Source: Paragonimus westermani
Taxonomy: Eukaryota > Platyhelminthes > Trematoda > Plagiorchiida > Troglotrematidae
Direction: 5' to 3'
Assembly (NCBI GenBank): GCA_008508345.1
Contig: QNGE01000143.1
Location: forward strand, 132,885-196,884
DNA: 64,000 nt
Below, in pieces: positions 13,094 to 24,589 of the stretch. The notes beneath the pieces were generated by a model that did not search any database, was not told the origin of the DNA, and saw only the letters and a list, made by a program, of their open reading frames with translations. The position numbers and the translations under genes are program-made. The stretch's first letter is position 1, and each line of letters starts with the position of its first letter.

Positions 13094-13448
13094 TCTCTAC
13101 TGGAAAAAGTACTGGCAGCTGATGCTGCTGACAGTGGCATTGGGGCAGTGTACAAGCAAAATGAAGAGGTAATCGAATATGCCAGCACAGTGCAGACCTT
13201 AACGGAGCAGAAGTATCTAACCATTGAGAAGGAAGGTTTGGCGATCGTTTGGGCATTAGACAAGTGGAGGCCATACTTGTTGGGTCAGCGGTTCCACCTA
13301 GAGACGAATTACAAAACTTTAGCGTGAACTTGGACTGCGAAAGACCCCAGAGGAAAATTGGCCCGATGAGCATAGCGTCTACTGGTGTGTGATTTCACGA
13401 TCAATCATGTGCCTGGCCCTAGCAGTTGCGTCGCTGATTTTCTTTCTT
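13094..13448 (+). pseudogene. Gypsy RNase H remnant
   Basis: From 13,094 to a TGA at 13,325-13,327 one frame reads an RNase H domain: DAADSGIGAVYKQ (the family's first catalytic Asp block), EVIEYASTVQTLTEQKY, TIEKEGLAIVWALDKWRPYL (catalytic Glu region) and RFHLETNYKTLA. The usual third block 'TDHKAL' reads TNYKTL, so that catalytic Asp is Asn. After the stop the same frame continues with KDPRGKLAR, a second stop, then VCDFTINHVPGPSS and VADFLS, the normal linker to integrase. This is the longest uninterrupted coding stretch of the element (77 codons). Confidence 0.9.
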
Positions 13449-13739
13449 GACCACAGACGGACGGCGAACTTCCCAAAGTGACTTTTGGAGTCCACGACTT
13501 GATAATAGAGCAGAACTCACAGCCACTAATGTGCCTAAATCGTTAAGACTATGTCCTCCGGATGGTGATTAACGCTTTGGCAGGCGGCATGAGGATCCAC
13601 CAAATACCGAATATAAAAAGCTGGAAATGATCGCTTTCCAGTAGAGGACAGTTGGCTTAAACAGTGCGGGCCTATTAACGTGGCAACGTGGCGTTGACTA
13701 CTCTCAAGTGGTAGTCATCTCGAGGCAAATTGGGAGGAA

Positions 13740-14750
13740 AGTGGTAAAAAAGTGCTGTGAAATGGCAAACACTGGATGCACCAGGACATAAGATCTGCTA
13801 CATCAAAAATCATATTGGCCGAAAATGGAAGATGTGACGGCTTTCGTCCTTTCCTGCAAACAGTGTCAGTTACTGAAAGGCGACAATCGGGGAACACAGC
13901 AGCCCTTGCGAAAATACCGGTGTCTGAAATCGATGAGATGTGGTCAGGGGATCTTATGACCACATTTCCGCTGATCGCTTGAGATAACCAGAACGTTTCG
14001 GAACGAAACGACTGGTATTCCGAATCAAAAAGCATCTACGGTGGGAGACATGTTAATGAAGCAACCGGTATACCGAAGGCACTCTTGACAGATCATGGAC
14101 CATGTTTTGATAAAGAGGAGTTTCGAAAACGCATGTAATGAATGAGAATCAGTCGCACCTGAAAGACATCGTATGGCGCAAAACGATTGAGATTAGCGAA
14201 CGTAACAACCGAATGGTCAAGGAATGATTATCAGCTAAAAGAGACGACTGAGAGTCTGCATTACCACTGTCGTTGTTGGCTCAGCGTGCGCCTGTGCAAG
14301 CGAGCACGAAGAAATCTCCATTTCGGTTGACGTACGACAGGACCCATCGACTTCTGGTGGTTCAAGATATTGGCATATGGCCAGGGTGCGGTGATCCCAT
14401 CAGAGGATTGGTTACCGGAAGATGAAGAGCCGAACAAAATCTGGAAATGTCGCATACACATACCAATAGCAATCGGCAAAGCCACCGCTCGGTGAAGCTG
14501 GAATATTTAATATAGGAGGGTCGGTGAAATATTATGATGATCGGAAAACTGATGCCACCGGCTCAGACTCAAGGAAACTTCAGCCTAGCTAGAAAGGTCC
14601 ATATCTGTGAATATCCGAACGCGTTCGAGTATACACGATCAGGATTGACGATGAGACGAAACGAATGCATGGAAATGAATCAGCAAAATGTTGCGATATG
14701 TCAGCTGGGCGAACCAGAGAGAGATGAATAAGCCGGGAGGGGACACTGCG
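13740..14750 (+). pseudogene. Gypsy integrase remnant
   Basis: The HHCC zinc-binding domain is recognisable at 13,813-13,886, reading YWPKMEDVTAF and SCKQCQLLKGD, with the two cysteines of the C-x2-C pair intact. The core begins with EMWSGDL at about 13,936. The first catalytic D region is badly eroded by a stop (13,980-13,982) and indels. The second catalytic block is clear at 14,067-14,132, reading GIPKALLTDHGPCFDKEEF. After this come LLAQRAPVQASTKKSPFRL near 14,275, as in 'AYRASVHESTGFSPF', and the C-terminal YYDDRK motif at about 14,530. Frames differ between blocks. Confidence 0.88.
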
Positions 14751-14797
14751 TCGGTCGGAAAGAACCCATCAGCAAGTGCAGAGGAGCCAGGAAACTT

Positions 14798-14820
14798 AGG
14801 GGAGGGAGTGTTGTATGAAG
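14798..14820 (+). other. Polypurine tract and probable 3' LTR start
   Basis: An 11-base all-purine run, AGGGGAGGGAG (14,798-14,808), follows the integrase tail and is directly followed by TGTTGTATGAAG. Ty3/gypsy elements prime plus-strand synthesis at a polypurine tract abutting the 3' LTR, and LTRs begin with TG. The position and the sequence both fit. I could not find the LTR's other end (CA), nor a matching 5' LTR upstream, so the extent of the LTR is unknown; it may reach about 15,100. Confidence 0.55.
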
Positions 14821-17800
14821 GGGAGCCTGGTTTGCGAATAGTGTATTGCGTACATTCGCGAAATGAATTGCAATTCTCAACGCCATTTAGACTGTGGACC
14901 AGAGGCGACTATCGGAATGGTGTGTACGCACTATGAGAGAAGTCAATATAAGGAATTGACAGACACATTAATATGAGCACTGCTGTGCACAATATGGGCA
15001 CCTCGGAAATGTCAAATACCTGCACACAAATGTTGCGCCATATGGGTCAGTGGGTGTTCCTGACGTCAATTACTGCCCTCTGTGATCTAATCTTGATTGG
15101 CGTGACTAGTTGATTCCTATCAGCACCCATAATTTTAATGAACACACGTTGTATACTAGGAAGCATACATATCACATACATATGAGGAAACAACAGAAAT
15201 GGGACTGAAAACGTGGCTTACTACACACTCCAGGGAAGAAACTTTACTCACATAGACCACGGAACAACAGAGTCGATTGAGGACAGTATTATACCACAGC
15301 AAATATACATGAAGCATTATATGATTAGTCGTCAAGTAGTTGAACAAAATACGAGTCTTATTGCGACCTTTTGACTAACTGAATTTTCTGAAACAATTTT
15401 ATTTATCGCATCTTACATGGTTGGTAGGTCTGGTACCCGGAGCTACCTGTGCGTTAATATCTTTGATTTTCAACAAACCTAATGATTTTCACTTTATTTG
15501 CGTTCATCTTATGCCGAAAATATTAAGTCTTAGGGTGTGATGCTGTACAAAAGGCATGAACAGTGGCGAATTACCTGTCTGTAAGGTGCGTGCATTTTTG
15601 CGGCGATATGCAGGTAGAGAGTTGCAGAGAGTATATATTTGATTCTAACATCAGGATACCATGTGAATGTGGTGCAACACTTCTAGGCCTGTCTTGATGA
15701 CAGTCCAGTCAGCCGGACTCATCAGTTGGATGAAATGCTCTACAGATCACCCGCTCTATACACAATCACTAATAAAACGCTGTATGCCATGCTTCACTGA
15801 ACACCGCTTTCAAGAAATACGTGGCGTTTTATAAGGGAGGACTGTAAACACCTGTGACTAAATTACACAACCCGGGTAGACAACACACCAGAACTTTCAA
15901 TTTCCTGTTTTGAGGTAATAATGGGATGTTAACTATTTCAAACTGTTCACGATCATACCAAGTGCTTGTGGACCAAAACCGTTATTGTCTTGTTAGCGTG
16001 CTCATTAACTAACCGGACACGTGTGACAACGTACAGCAACCACTTTGCTTGGCCTTACTGGTTATGGTAACTTGAAGGTCGACTATCTATGTTAAACTGG
16101 ACTGACTGCATTTCAAGTAGGCTGTGAGGTTTGACACATACTTTGGTGCAAAAATCAAAGCAAGCAGATCACAATTCAAAGATTTGTGCCACCAAGTTCG
16201 TTGGTTGAACCAGGCTTGTTTAATCGCTGATGGGTAATCGTTGACTGGATCTCTGATACAGTCGACAGTCCTATCCTATAAAAGTGGCTTCGACTCAGTA
16301 ACAAAAGCTGGGGTGTCTAATAAAGACTGCAGGGCTTTGAAGTGGTATCAAGTGGAACTAAGCCAGTTGGTTGCGGATGAATTCAGTTAAGCGTGCAAAT
16401 GCACCACGACTGCCATGCGCTTCACAATAACCCACCTTCGTAAACCGGTGGAGAGCATAGACGTGTTGTACAACAGAGAAACAATTCGCACATGCAGTGC
16501 GTTTTTTATTTTCCCACTACTCACATCTGATGGATCAACAAACAGGCAGTCGACTGCTGCCATTGAGAAGATAACAGATACTTGTGTGTGATGGCTTACT
16601 CGGTCTATTGATTGAGTCGGCCAGAAATGGATGGTCTAAAACATTCTTGCTCTCGCTGTCACAAGTGAAAGCAAACCTGCAGAAGCTTGTGCCACTTCAG
16701 TCACTCTCTGCAGAATTCCTACCTCCAATCGTCCTCACAAAAACAGAAGTGAATCAGCTGGATTTCTGTTACTTTTTGCTATTCAATGTGACGGGTCTTC
16801 TGTTGAAACCGTAGAGAGTTTACACAGTCAGCGTTATCATTGGAGTTGTGTGTTACGATGGAAAGAGGCTTCCAAGTGCCATCACCGATGATTCTGGTCC
16901 ACGTGCAAATTATAAAGTCGTGGCATTGAAGGCACGAAGGTCTCTTAATCCATATTGAAGACCTGTGAAAGTTATTGTTCTGCAATAGTCTCCGTAATGT
17001 GTATAGAGATACTGTACTCCCCGAACAAAAACAATCTCGACTCCTTGTCCTTATTCAAGAATTTCATGGATCTTATTGAGACCGTACAGTAATAAGTTTT
17101 CTTCCGAATGGGAGAGAAAAACAGCGTTAATGTGGTCGTCATTCAATAACTGGTAAGTGATTGAAGACTTACTTCAAACGTACACAGCGTGGTACTCACT
17201 CATTCTTTGACAAATTTTTGTCAACCAACAGCAACCGACCAGGAAGGTTATTTTCTCAGAACTGAACAGGAGATAGGCGGAGTATTGTGTACGTCAGGCC
17301 TCATGTTTGGAATGTGCTTAATCCGGCAAACAACGTTTATCCGCCTATTCACTGTTGACTAGACTGAGACTCTCAGAACTTCACTGGTTCGGTGTGTGTT
17401 AGCCGGAGATCCGATTCTCTCAGCCGTCTCCTTGAAGCATTTTCACAAATCATCAGATTTGTAGATTTTTAAGTGGCTGTAAGAGTCTGGCTAGTGCTGT
17501 GTATGCACTTCTCTCGATTTACCTTTAAATTTGTCGGCTACAGTGACCACCTATTCCCATGTAATGGTATGTTAGACGGGAATGAATTAGTATGATTTTG
17601 CGCTTTTATTTACATTGCTTATATCTGTGAATCCGTCGTTAAATTTCACTCTCACGACTACTTTACGACAGGAGCGTGAAAGCACTTGGTTACACCTTTC
17701 CGCTAAAAGCGTGCGGTCCACCAACCCACAGTCATTCGCAACTATGGCAGATGCGGTTACGGCTCGGCTGCTGTGGTTTGGTTTGATAGGATGACATGGG

Positions 17801-20800
17801 TATTACGTATAAGAGGATGTGATTCAAGCTCCGTATCTGCTGGTCCGATCTTTTTTTAAGGCACGTAGGTCCAGGCTGTCCTCCCACTATATGTATCACT
17901 GTTCAACCCCAACAAAAACAAATATACAATCTACTGTAGCTTCTTAAAATGACTGGTCAAACTCTGTACTTTGTTGAATAGGCGACGAACATTTGCAGTG
18001 TTCATCATGGACAGCTGAGCTCAAGTTTTCCGCAGAGCATATTTTCTATGTGAAGTGAAATGAGGATTTCAAATTTAAAGTCTTCCGTAGATATAATTAT
18101 TCACCCAGTAATTGAAATGTTTTTAACAATGCGCGCTTTCAGAAATAAAATTGAAACCAAAACCCCTACCCAGTTTAATTTAGATTTATTCAGGTTGAGA
18201 TTCTTTGACTGAGGTTGCCAGGGGGCAAAGTTACACACCAATTAATATCAAACACTTTCTGTAGTCTGACAAGCAAACAACAGTGTTGTTTCCTTGTGAG
18301 CATCTACCCTTGGGACTGGGGACCGTATGAAACAGGTAGTTTTTAGTATGTTATCCTACCTTACACTATCCACTTTGCCTCTAATGATGACCTTTCATGC
18401 TTTCTCTACCGCCTATAATGGCACCGCAGATATCCGCTGTTCTTCTGGATAACAGACAAGAGCAAAGTTATCATAACCCAACCATCATTAATTCTGTATG
18501 TTTCGCCTACTGCATTAAACTCAGGATTCATTAATTCAGGTCAACATGGTTTGTGATAACAGAGACCAAGCGTCACCAAACCTTCGACAACCACTGCTAA
18601 CTGCACTCCTCCGTTAACTTTGAAACACGAAATGGACGCCTGGCAAACATACGATTTTGCAAGTTTTAAAAGATCCGGTGGGTTTGAGCCTGGGAAGTCA
18701 CCCAGTTATCACACTTTGTGGCGGTGCAAATGGCTCTGATATAACTAGCCGCAGTATTAATCGGTCATTAATTTCCGCAGTGATTATTCAGCTACCAACA
18801 TTTAGTATGTCACCGCTGCAAATCAGCCATCCATCTGTTTACCTAATCTGGTCTATAAAACATTTAATATTAACCAATCACTTCTTTGAAACGCGCACGC
18901 AGAACCTATCAGTAGTTAGCCAATTTTTGTTTCCGGTCAGAATATTATTCCGTTGTAACTGTCAAGTAAAGCTAAGATATCAAAAGTAACTTAATTGAAT
19001 GACAAAAATGTATATTTTTTATGCGTTGTCATGGTACTGACAGCCAGTGCTTCACTTGCGGCTGTATGGATGGTCCGTTGCGGACTATCACATAACTACC
19101 CCACAGAACACAAGAAATATCCTTGATGTTGTCAGATTTCATCAAGAATACCAATAGGAAAAGATTCTGTCTGGAAATGTGTGTGAGCAGAAGGTTAGTT
19201 TAAATAACCGAGAAGTCTAATCGCTCCTTCAACGTCAGAAAACGGAGGTTGGTCATTTCACATTTGCGGTTTCCTCGCCGTTCACAACATCCTTCTGTAA
19301 GTGTTTGCCTTAGTTATGACCACTATTGTAAACATGTGTATTTGTGAGGCTGTTTGCTATCACCTGCGTGGTGATCAGCCGCTTATTCACTCATTAAACA
19401 AACTAACACTAAATGAGTGGCTGTTATGCAAGTCGGAAAAACTATCGTGTGCGAACTACTTTTTCGAAACACTGGCAACTTTGTGAAAGGTCATACGCAG
19501 CGAGTTAGTATGAAATGTAGTGTAAACAAGATATTCTCAGTGTAGTCTATGAGAAACTTCAGAACGATCCATAGGTTTTGGCGTTGGAAATTGAAACGTA
19601 TCTTCAGAACAAATTTTCTGTTCGGCGGAACAATGTATTACACAGGTGGCTCGTATAAACACTTCTAATATTCTCAAAACCGCAGAAATTTTGTAATGAT
19701 TAGAACAAAAAAGTGGTACGACTTGGAAAGCATATTCGATAAAACGGATTAAAAAATACGTATACCTTATTTCTGCCACATACGGATGCCCAACTTTGGG
19801 GAATAGTTGGTAATTATGAAGATAGTTGCAGTCAAGTGTTCCTGCAGTACGCTAGTGGATTTCATGTAGTGGGTATAATAAGTGAATGTGTTTATTTCGG
19901 TCTGATTTCGGTGAACTAAGCATGATACAAACTGACATTTTCTATGCTTCTATTCAACATTCCATCACAAAATATGAATTATAATATTTTATCAACTAAT
20001 CTGCTGTGTGTAACAGAATCCAGCATCGTCGTAATATCTTATTAAGTAATGTGACTCACGCAAGGATCTTAACACCAAACCACAGATTCAGTAGCCAAAC
20101 TTTGAGAACTGTTCATTCGAAAAATTTCGACTGGTTTACACTAAAAGGGTGTCCAAATACGACGAATGTGAAGGCAAAGTATTTTCAAATGGTCGAAAAA
20201 ATCAGAAAACTCACGATCTCCAGTTCATTATTGTAATCGAATTCAATGTGACAAGGAGAGCAAACCTGGTTAATAGAATTTGAGTGAGTGGAGTCTCAAG
20301 TTACAGGATAGAGGCCAGTAAAATCAGTATCTGAAATTCCTCTGACGAGTCCTGTCACTAACCTTGATTGAATGTTTTAGTCGGCAAAATTAAGTGGTAA
20401 CAAGGCAACCAATATTGTTAAGAAATCAACCACTCAATGCTGAAACGGTAGTGAACTTGTGTAATTACTTCGAGCGGTACATAACAAACCAAGGGCTGTA
20501 TTATATGAACATCGGTTTTAATTGCAGGACTTTTTATTCACCATTCAATAACGGGCAGCACACTGCACTGTTTACATAATGGACCGTACGGTGAAAAATT
20601 ATACGCATGTCATTACTGTCTAGACTGTTCACGTGCCTGTTGCGAATCAGCTACACACCGACTGATCTCATACACTTTAATGCTTTAGAGCAATATCCGT
20701 TATGACTTCTGTTTATGCCATCAAAATGATATTCGATAAAGCAGTCGCCTATGTTTTCCCCGGTAACTGAGCACTTGATTATCTAGTCTAACAAGCGTTA

Positions 20801-22245
20801 AATGGTACATTCGCAGATTGATCTATAGAAGTCTCTTAAACAAGAGTGAAGCATTTTAAAAGGTAGCATGACTTGATACTGAGGTATGCAACCTGTGTTC
20901 AACAGTCAGAATTCATTAGAAGCCATTGACTGACTTCGGGGTTGTCTGCACTGATCAGATGTATGTAACCTATAAAATTCTACAAGACGTCCTGCTGCAG
21001 AAACGGTAATTACTGAATTATGTTACTAGTGATTAATCTGCAAGTTAGATTGATTTTTGTAGTTTCAGTAAACACTCTTTGGAGTCCACTGAGTATAAAA
21101 TTAATGCCAAAACAAACTCACAAGTGAGTTGTGGTTTACAAACGTGAAATATATCTATATGCCATAAAATCTATGTTTAAAAAATTACTTAGACAATAAC
21201 TTTGTAAAACGGTATACAAAAAAATTCAGAAAACTTCCTAAAAAGTTGGTTCATTCGAAAAATAAATATTCAAAGTCATCAAACGTGTCAGTAATTCGTC
21301 AGTCATTTTCTATCTCTAAAATGCTATTAGTTACGTGTCAGAACGAAAATGTGATTTCTCCTGATTCTGAACGTCAAAAATGTAATTTGTTTTGTAATTT
21401 GTTTACAAACTTTCTAGAGATCCTAGCAACAGTTTTCTGATTGTTAGTCTACTTCAACAGTTGTAAAAAAGATTGTAATTGGAAGGATTATCTTCTGACA
21501 AAAATACAGTAATCTAAGTCTTTGATATATTTTAATGACAAGGGCTGAATTACAAGCACAACCTGTTAACTCGGATATACATCTTTAGTAAGAAACCAAA
21601 AACTAGTCTACCAACTTTTGGGACGTGAATCAGTGTTGTGATGAAATATAACTGCTTTCAATGACCTTTACATTACCGTCGAGAACTTTCACTATCACTC
21701 TTTGGCAATATGGCATATGCCATTTAAAGACAACCGTTAACTACATGTTGAATGGTTTTTTGTGAAGATTCTTCATTTACAAAGACTAATTTGAATTCGT
21801 TAAAAGTTTAAAGGAAGCAAATAGAAACCCTGTAATTTAAACAAACAGTTGCATTTTGTCTAGGTAACTTTGAATGGAACCGGCTGTTGATTGGTTTTCA
21901 AACCTAGGAAGGCGTATTACGATGGATGACAGTGTGGAAGACAAAAAATGCATCACTTTTGGGGAATTTTTTGAAATCGAATTTGTGGCCTGCTTCTGTA
22001 TACTGGTTTCGCTCACAAGATCGTGAGCAGAGTGTTTTCAATGTACGGTTTCAAACGACAGTGGTTAAAGACTGCGAATACCCGTTGTATCAAGCCCATT
22101 TGTTGCTGGTGGCTAGCATTTGGAATTTCGCATTGTATGACATAGATTGATAACCAGCCGTGAAACGATTCGACGGGTTCCAGCTGGCAGAATCAGTGAA
22201 GATAATTTGCCTTGACTTAGTTGAGTAAACAGGTAATACCAACGC
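14821..22245. other. Unrecognised DNA, possibly beginning with LTR sequence
   Basis: The first few hundred bases may be the 3' LTR of the gypsy element; beyond that I see no gene or named repeat. Short ORFs at 16,584-16,814, 18,657-18,989, 19,301-19,486, 20,006-20,236 and 21,926-22,150 match nothing I know. A small tandem of TTTGTAATTTG-type units lies at about 21,378-21,402. An ORF ending at 22,150 contains LLLVASIWNFALYDID, which faintly recalls the end of a C2 domain. It is interesting only because a PH-like frame follows 100 bases later. Confidence 0.35.
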
Positions 22246-22428
22246 ATGGTTTACTTCACTGTGCACTTCAACGGAGCCCCCAGTCTGCTGAATAAAAGGG
22301 TGAGGGTGTCAAATGTTAAATTAACTAATGTAAATGAGAACAACTACGGATTAGAAATAGAAGGTTGGGTCCATCTCACTAGAGGCTCTGGTTGGAAGAA
22401 GTTTGTGGTTGTTCAACCGTTTTTCTAG
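22246..22428 (+). CDS. PH-domain-like short reading frame (candidate exon)
   Basis: A 60-codon frame ends at TAG. Residues 39-57 read EGWVHLTRGSGWKKFVVVQ. This is the pattern that opens a pleckstrin-homology domain: E-G-W/F-hydrophobic, a short polar loop, then W-K-[KR]-aromatic-hydrophobic-hydrophobic-hydrophobic. The segment before it (VSNVKLTNVNENNYGLEI) is protein-like but not recognised. PH domains bind phosphoinositides or proteins at membranes. Only the first two strands would be encoded here, so the rest would need a downstream exon. No consensus donor closes the block; the frame simply runs into a stop three residues after the motif. A possible acceptor AG lies at 22,276-22,277 (GCCCCCAG). 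It may be an exon, a retro-fragment or chance. Confidence 0.25.
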   Translation: MVYFTVHFNGAPSLLNKRVRVSNVKLTNVNENNYGLEIEGWVHLTRGSGWKKFVVVQPFF

Positions 22429-22429
22429 G

Positions 22430-23261
22430 AAGTGCTGTCAGCTAATTTAATAAGGTAGTATGATTCGAAAAAATGTTGTCCCACTTACGCTTAGGATTTT
22501 GCAAAGTGCAACCAACAAGATTTTGAGAGATTGTAATTTCAACATGGAGTTTCGGAAACTGGATCTCATTTTGTCCTTTTTGTTGACTACATCACTAGCA
22601 CAATTTCCTCTTCTGTTTAAATGCCACATTAGCAAACGTGTAGGGCACAGATGCTCTGCTATTGACAATGATCGAAAGAGAAAAGTCACAGTAAACTAAG
22701 AAGTTTAGGAACCAAAATTTGTTGCACGCCCACCAAGTCTCCGAAGTAGTAGCCGTTTATCTGTTTGCTTGTAAACAGGTGGTAAATAGTTCCAAATCTG
22801 AGGAACACTGGCAACAAGTTGTTTTTTGTGTTTATTTTAAACCGAATTACGGACGGCCCCTCACTTATTCAGTGGCTGAAATTTAACTTGATTGAAATTT
22901 AGTCCGGTTCACGGGTATAGACAATCAACGTGCATGCACGCTTTGGACTTTTTGAAAATAACTAGGTTGGACACTAAATGGAGGAGTATGTAACATCAAT
23001 GAGCTCCGACCATGTCAGTCTTGTAAGAGTTTCATGAACAGCTGTTACTAACAAAGTAACGCACGTCGACAGATTTGGTTTGTGGCAGCGTAAGACTGAA
23101 GAAAAGCGCTCGAAGGCTAGGGAAAGTACGGTGAAATTACCAGTTAGGGCGTCAAATGTGTCACTAGCTATTGACAAAAGTCAGTGGTGGACTTATTTGC
23201 ACGTGCTGCTGGACCACTTATTTTCTGCACCGAGTAGATTATCAAACAAAATTATGGAATT
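22430..23261. other. Unrecognised DNA with protein-like short ORFs
   Basis: An 79-codon plus frame at 22,460-22,699 is basic at both ends and hydrophobic in the middle (LDLILSFLLTTSLAQFPLLF). It overlaps an 80-codon minus frame, so neither can be preferred. A minus frame at 22,974-23,177 and a plus frame at 23,080-23,277 also overlap. None matches a known family. Confidence 0.35.
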
Positions 23262-23632
23262 ACTGATGAGTAGTTAGAAAACTGGTTTATTTTCAACTTG
23301 AACATCACTCACATTTGATCGCAGCCTTCGCATTCAGGCAGACTTTCCAGCCAGCCAGTGTCTTTCGAAAAGAAGCACTAGACTCGATGTTCGCTCTCAT
23401 TAGAGCTCGTCAGTAGTGCATATTCTTGCCACGGCCGGGATTTGAACTCCGGCCATTCCACCCATGAGGCAACCGTGTTGACCACTGCGCCATTGACCTC
23501 ACATTAGGAAAGACGAGCTCTAATGAGAGCGACACTCTAGTCTGGTGCTTGTTTTTGAAAGAGACTGGCTGGAAAATCTATCTGAATGTGAAGGCTGCGA
23601 TAAAATATGAGTGACGATCAACTTGAAAATTA
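23262..23632. mobile_element. Foldback element family A, copy 1, with tRNA-like loop
   Basis: This is a long imperfect inverted repeat, about 370 bases in all. The arms run from about 23,290 to 23,411 and from 23,512 to 23,630. Their inner ends are a perfect 20-bp complement: CGCTCTCATTAGAGCTCGTC at 23,392-23,411 against 23,512-23,531. The outer ends are more diverged and carry TTACTGATGAGT-type flanks also found in copy 3. The 100-base loop contains a tRNA-like Pol III module on the minus strand (separate entry). No transposase ORF is present, so it is a non-autonomous MITE/foldback-type element. Related copies in this window lie at 32,423, 32,798, 46,286 and 47,521. Confidence 0.75.
23427..23506 (-). 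mobile_element. tRNA-like Pol III module inside foldback copy 1
   Basis: Read on the minus strand, the foldback loop has an A-box TGGCGCAGTGG (23,482-23,492), a perfect fit to TRGYNNARNNG. A B-box GTTCAAATCCC (23,437-23,447) also fits the consensus. The two start points are 45 bases apart, the spacing of a real tRNA gene. The acceptor arms do not pair, so it is tRNA-derived rather than a tRNA gene. The same module sits at the same place in the copy at 32,423, with the A-box unchanged and the same 45-base spacing. Confidence 0.7.
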
Positions 23633-23902
23633 CGGAACTCCAATGTAATTCCTCTATCTGATTGAAAGCAACTGAAATCTACTGATTTCGATGCAGTACG
23701 CCCATGAAGAATCGCATGTGCAATGTCACGTGTGTAAAAAATGTTGAGTGGTCCACTAAGTTACACATACTACAGCTGTGCTGTGTGAATCCAACGTGTT
23801 CTGGGTCACCAGTGTCTGTAGTATTCTTATGATGACAGGAGTGTGCGTAAAATAACGTAGCTGGACTGTGTAGATCGATCGCGTAAAGAGCAGTTTGAAG
23901 AT

Positions 23903-24166
23903 GTGGTCGATAATTTGTCACGTGATCCTATTCAGACCTTGTCTAAATTGCGTAAAACATGTGGCACCCAAATAGTCGAAGTGCATTTAGAATTGGACAT
24001 AGGGTACACTGGAGTAAAAGGTGCCGCAGTAGTACGTATTTTTTTGAACTATTCGGGAAAGTGCAGTTGTTCATCATCTGAGCGTTTCCGTTTGGTCACA
24101 CTGTTAAATAAGAGATCAAACTATTTTCTTGGCTTCTTTATGAAACACTTATCGAAGCAGATATGA
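23903..24166 (+). other. Protein-like open frame, 87 codons (unrecognised)
   Basis: The frame encodes a charged, mixed sequence beginning VDNLSRDPIQTLSKLRKTCG and continuing through EVHLELDIGYTGVKGAAVV, a cysteine/serine patch (KCSCSSSERFR) and a basic C-terminus. Its composition looks more like protein than most ORFs here, but I recognise no domain and the start is not in a convincing context. It lies between the two foldback clusters. It could be a host exon, a repeat-derived fragment or chance. Confidence 0.15.
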
Positions 24167-24326
24167 ACCATCTTCAGATGATTGCCGGTCGATGGTTCGG
24201 TTTGACCGCCCATCGGATAGTACTAACAGACAGAGTTAAACATCACACTGAGCGTCAAGCGAGTTTGTTAGTTTAATTCTTAAATGTATACTGGGAGTTC
24301 TAGTTAGATTTCCGTCACATCCAACA

Positions 24327-24589
24327 GTTTTGGTACTGATATGTTCGCCCAGCTTGGCATTTAGGTTGCAAACGTTTCATCACCAAGCGAGGTGACATCA
24401 TCAGTGCGTAAGTGTTTCATCGCATACATATGTATATATATATGCGGTAAAACACTTACGCACTGATGATGTCACCTCGCTTGGTGATGAAACGTTTGCA
24501 ACCTAACTGCCAAGCTTGGCGAACATATCAATACCAAAACCATCACCCCGAGCTACAAACACCACCACCACTGTTCCCAACCATCAGAA
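24327..24589. mobile_element. Foldback element family B, head-to-head inverted pair
   Basis: Two arms of about 105 bases (24,327 to about 24,433 and about 24,436 to 24,540) are near-perfect reverse complements; by eye there are about six mismatches. They meet at an alternating TA/TG centre (CATACATATGTATATATATA region, 24,423-24,444). The right unit continues beyond the inverted repeat to about 24,589 (CCATCAGAA). That extension is shared with the solo unit at 40,818-40,965 but has no counterpart to the left of 24,327, so the left unit is truncated. Low arm divergence suggests recent formation or gene conversion between the arms. No terminal inverted repeats of a known DNA transposon, and no transposase, are visible. 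Confidence 0.75.

Larger units (their letters stand above)
12075..14808 (+). pseudogene. pol: Degenerate Ty3/gypsy LTR-retrotransposon pol
   Basis: This is a dead polyprotein of a Ty3/gypsy-type LTR retrotransposon, read on the plus strand. The domains occur in canonical order: aspartic protease (DIGAS at 12,129-12,143, in place of D[ST]GAS), reverse transcriptase (12,549-13,043), RNase H (13,094 to about 13,448), integrase zinc-binding and core regions (about 13,740-14,132), and an integrase C-terminal tail to about 14,750. The frame changes several times and stops interrupt every domain. About 70-80 residues of the RT thumb/connection appear deleted near 13,080. No gag or zinc-knuckle region is recognisable upstream. 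The polypurine tract at 14,798-14,808 ends it. The element cannot encode a working enzyme set. Class assignment is firm from the domain order RT-RNaseH-integrase; the particular clade is not determinable by eye. Confidence 0.93.

Noticed and set aside
13776..13982. Minus-strand ORFs opposite the integrase remnant (for example 13,715-14,035)
   Set aside because: The sense strand carries recognisable integrase motifs; the antisense frames are shadows.
23427..23506. A functional tRNA gene in the foldback loop
   Set aside because: Both boxes and their spacing fit, but the seven bases before the A-box do not pair with those after the T-arm, and the module is repeated in another foldback.
24420..24446. 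TA/TG run as an independent microsatellite
   Set aside because: It is the centre of the family B inverted pair and is too short to list as a separate satellite.
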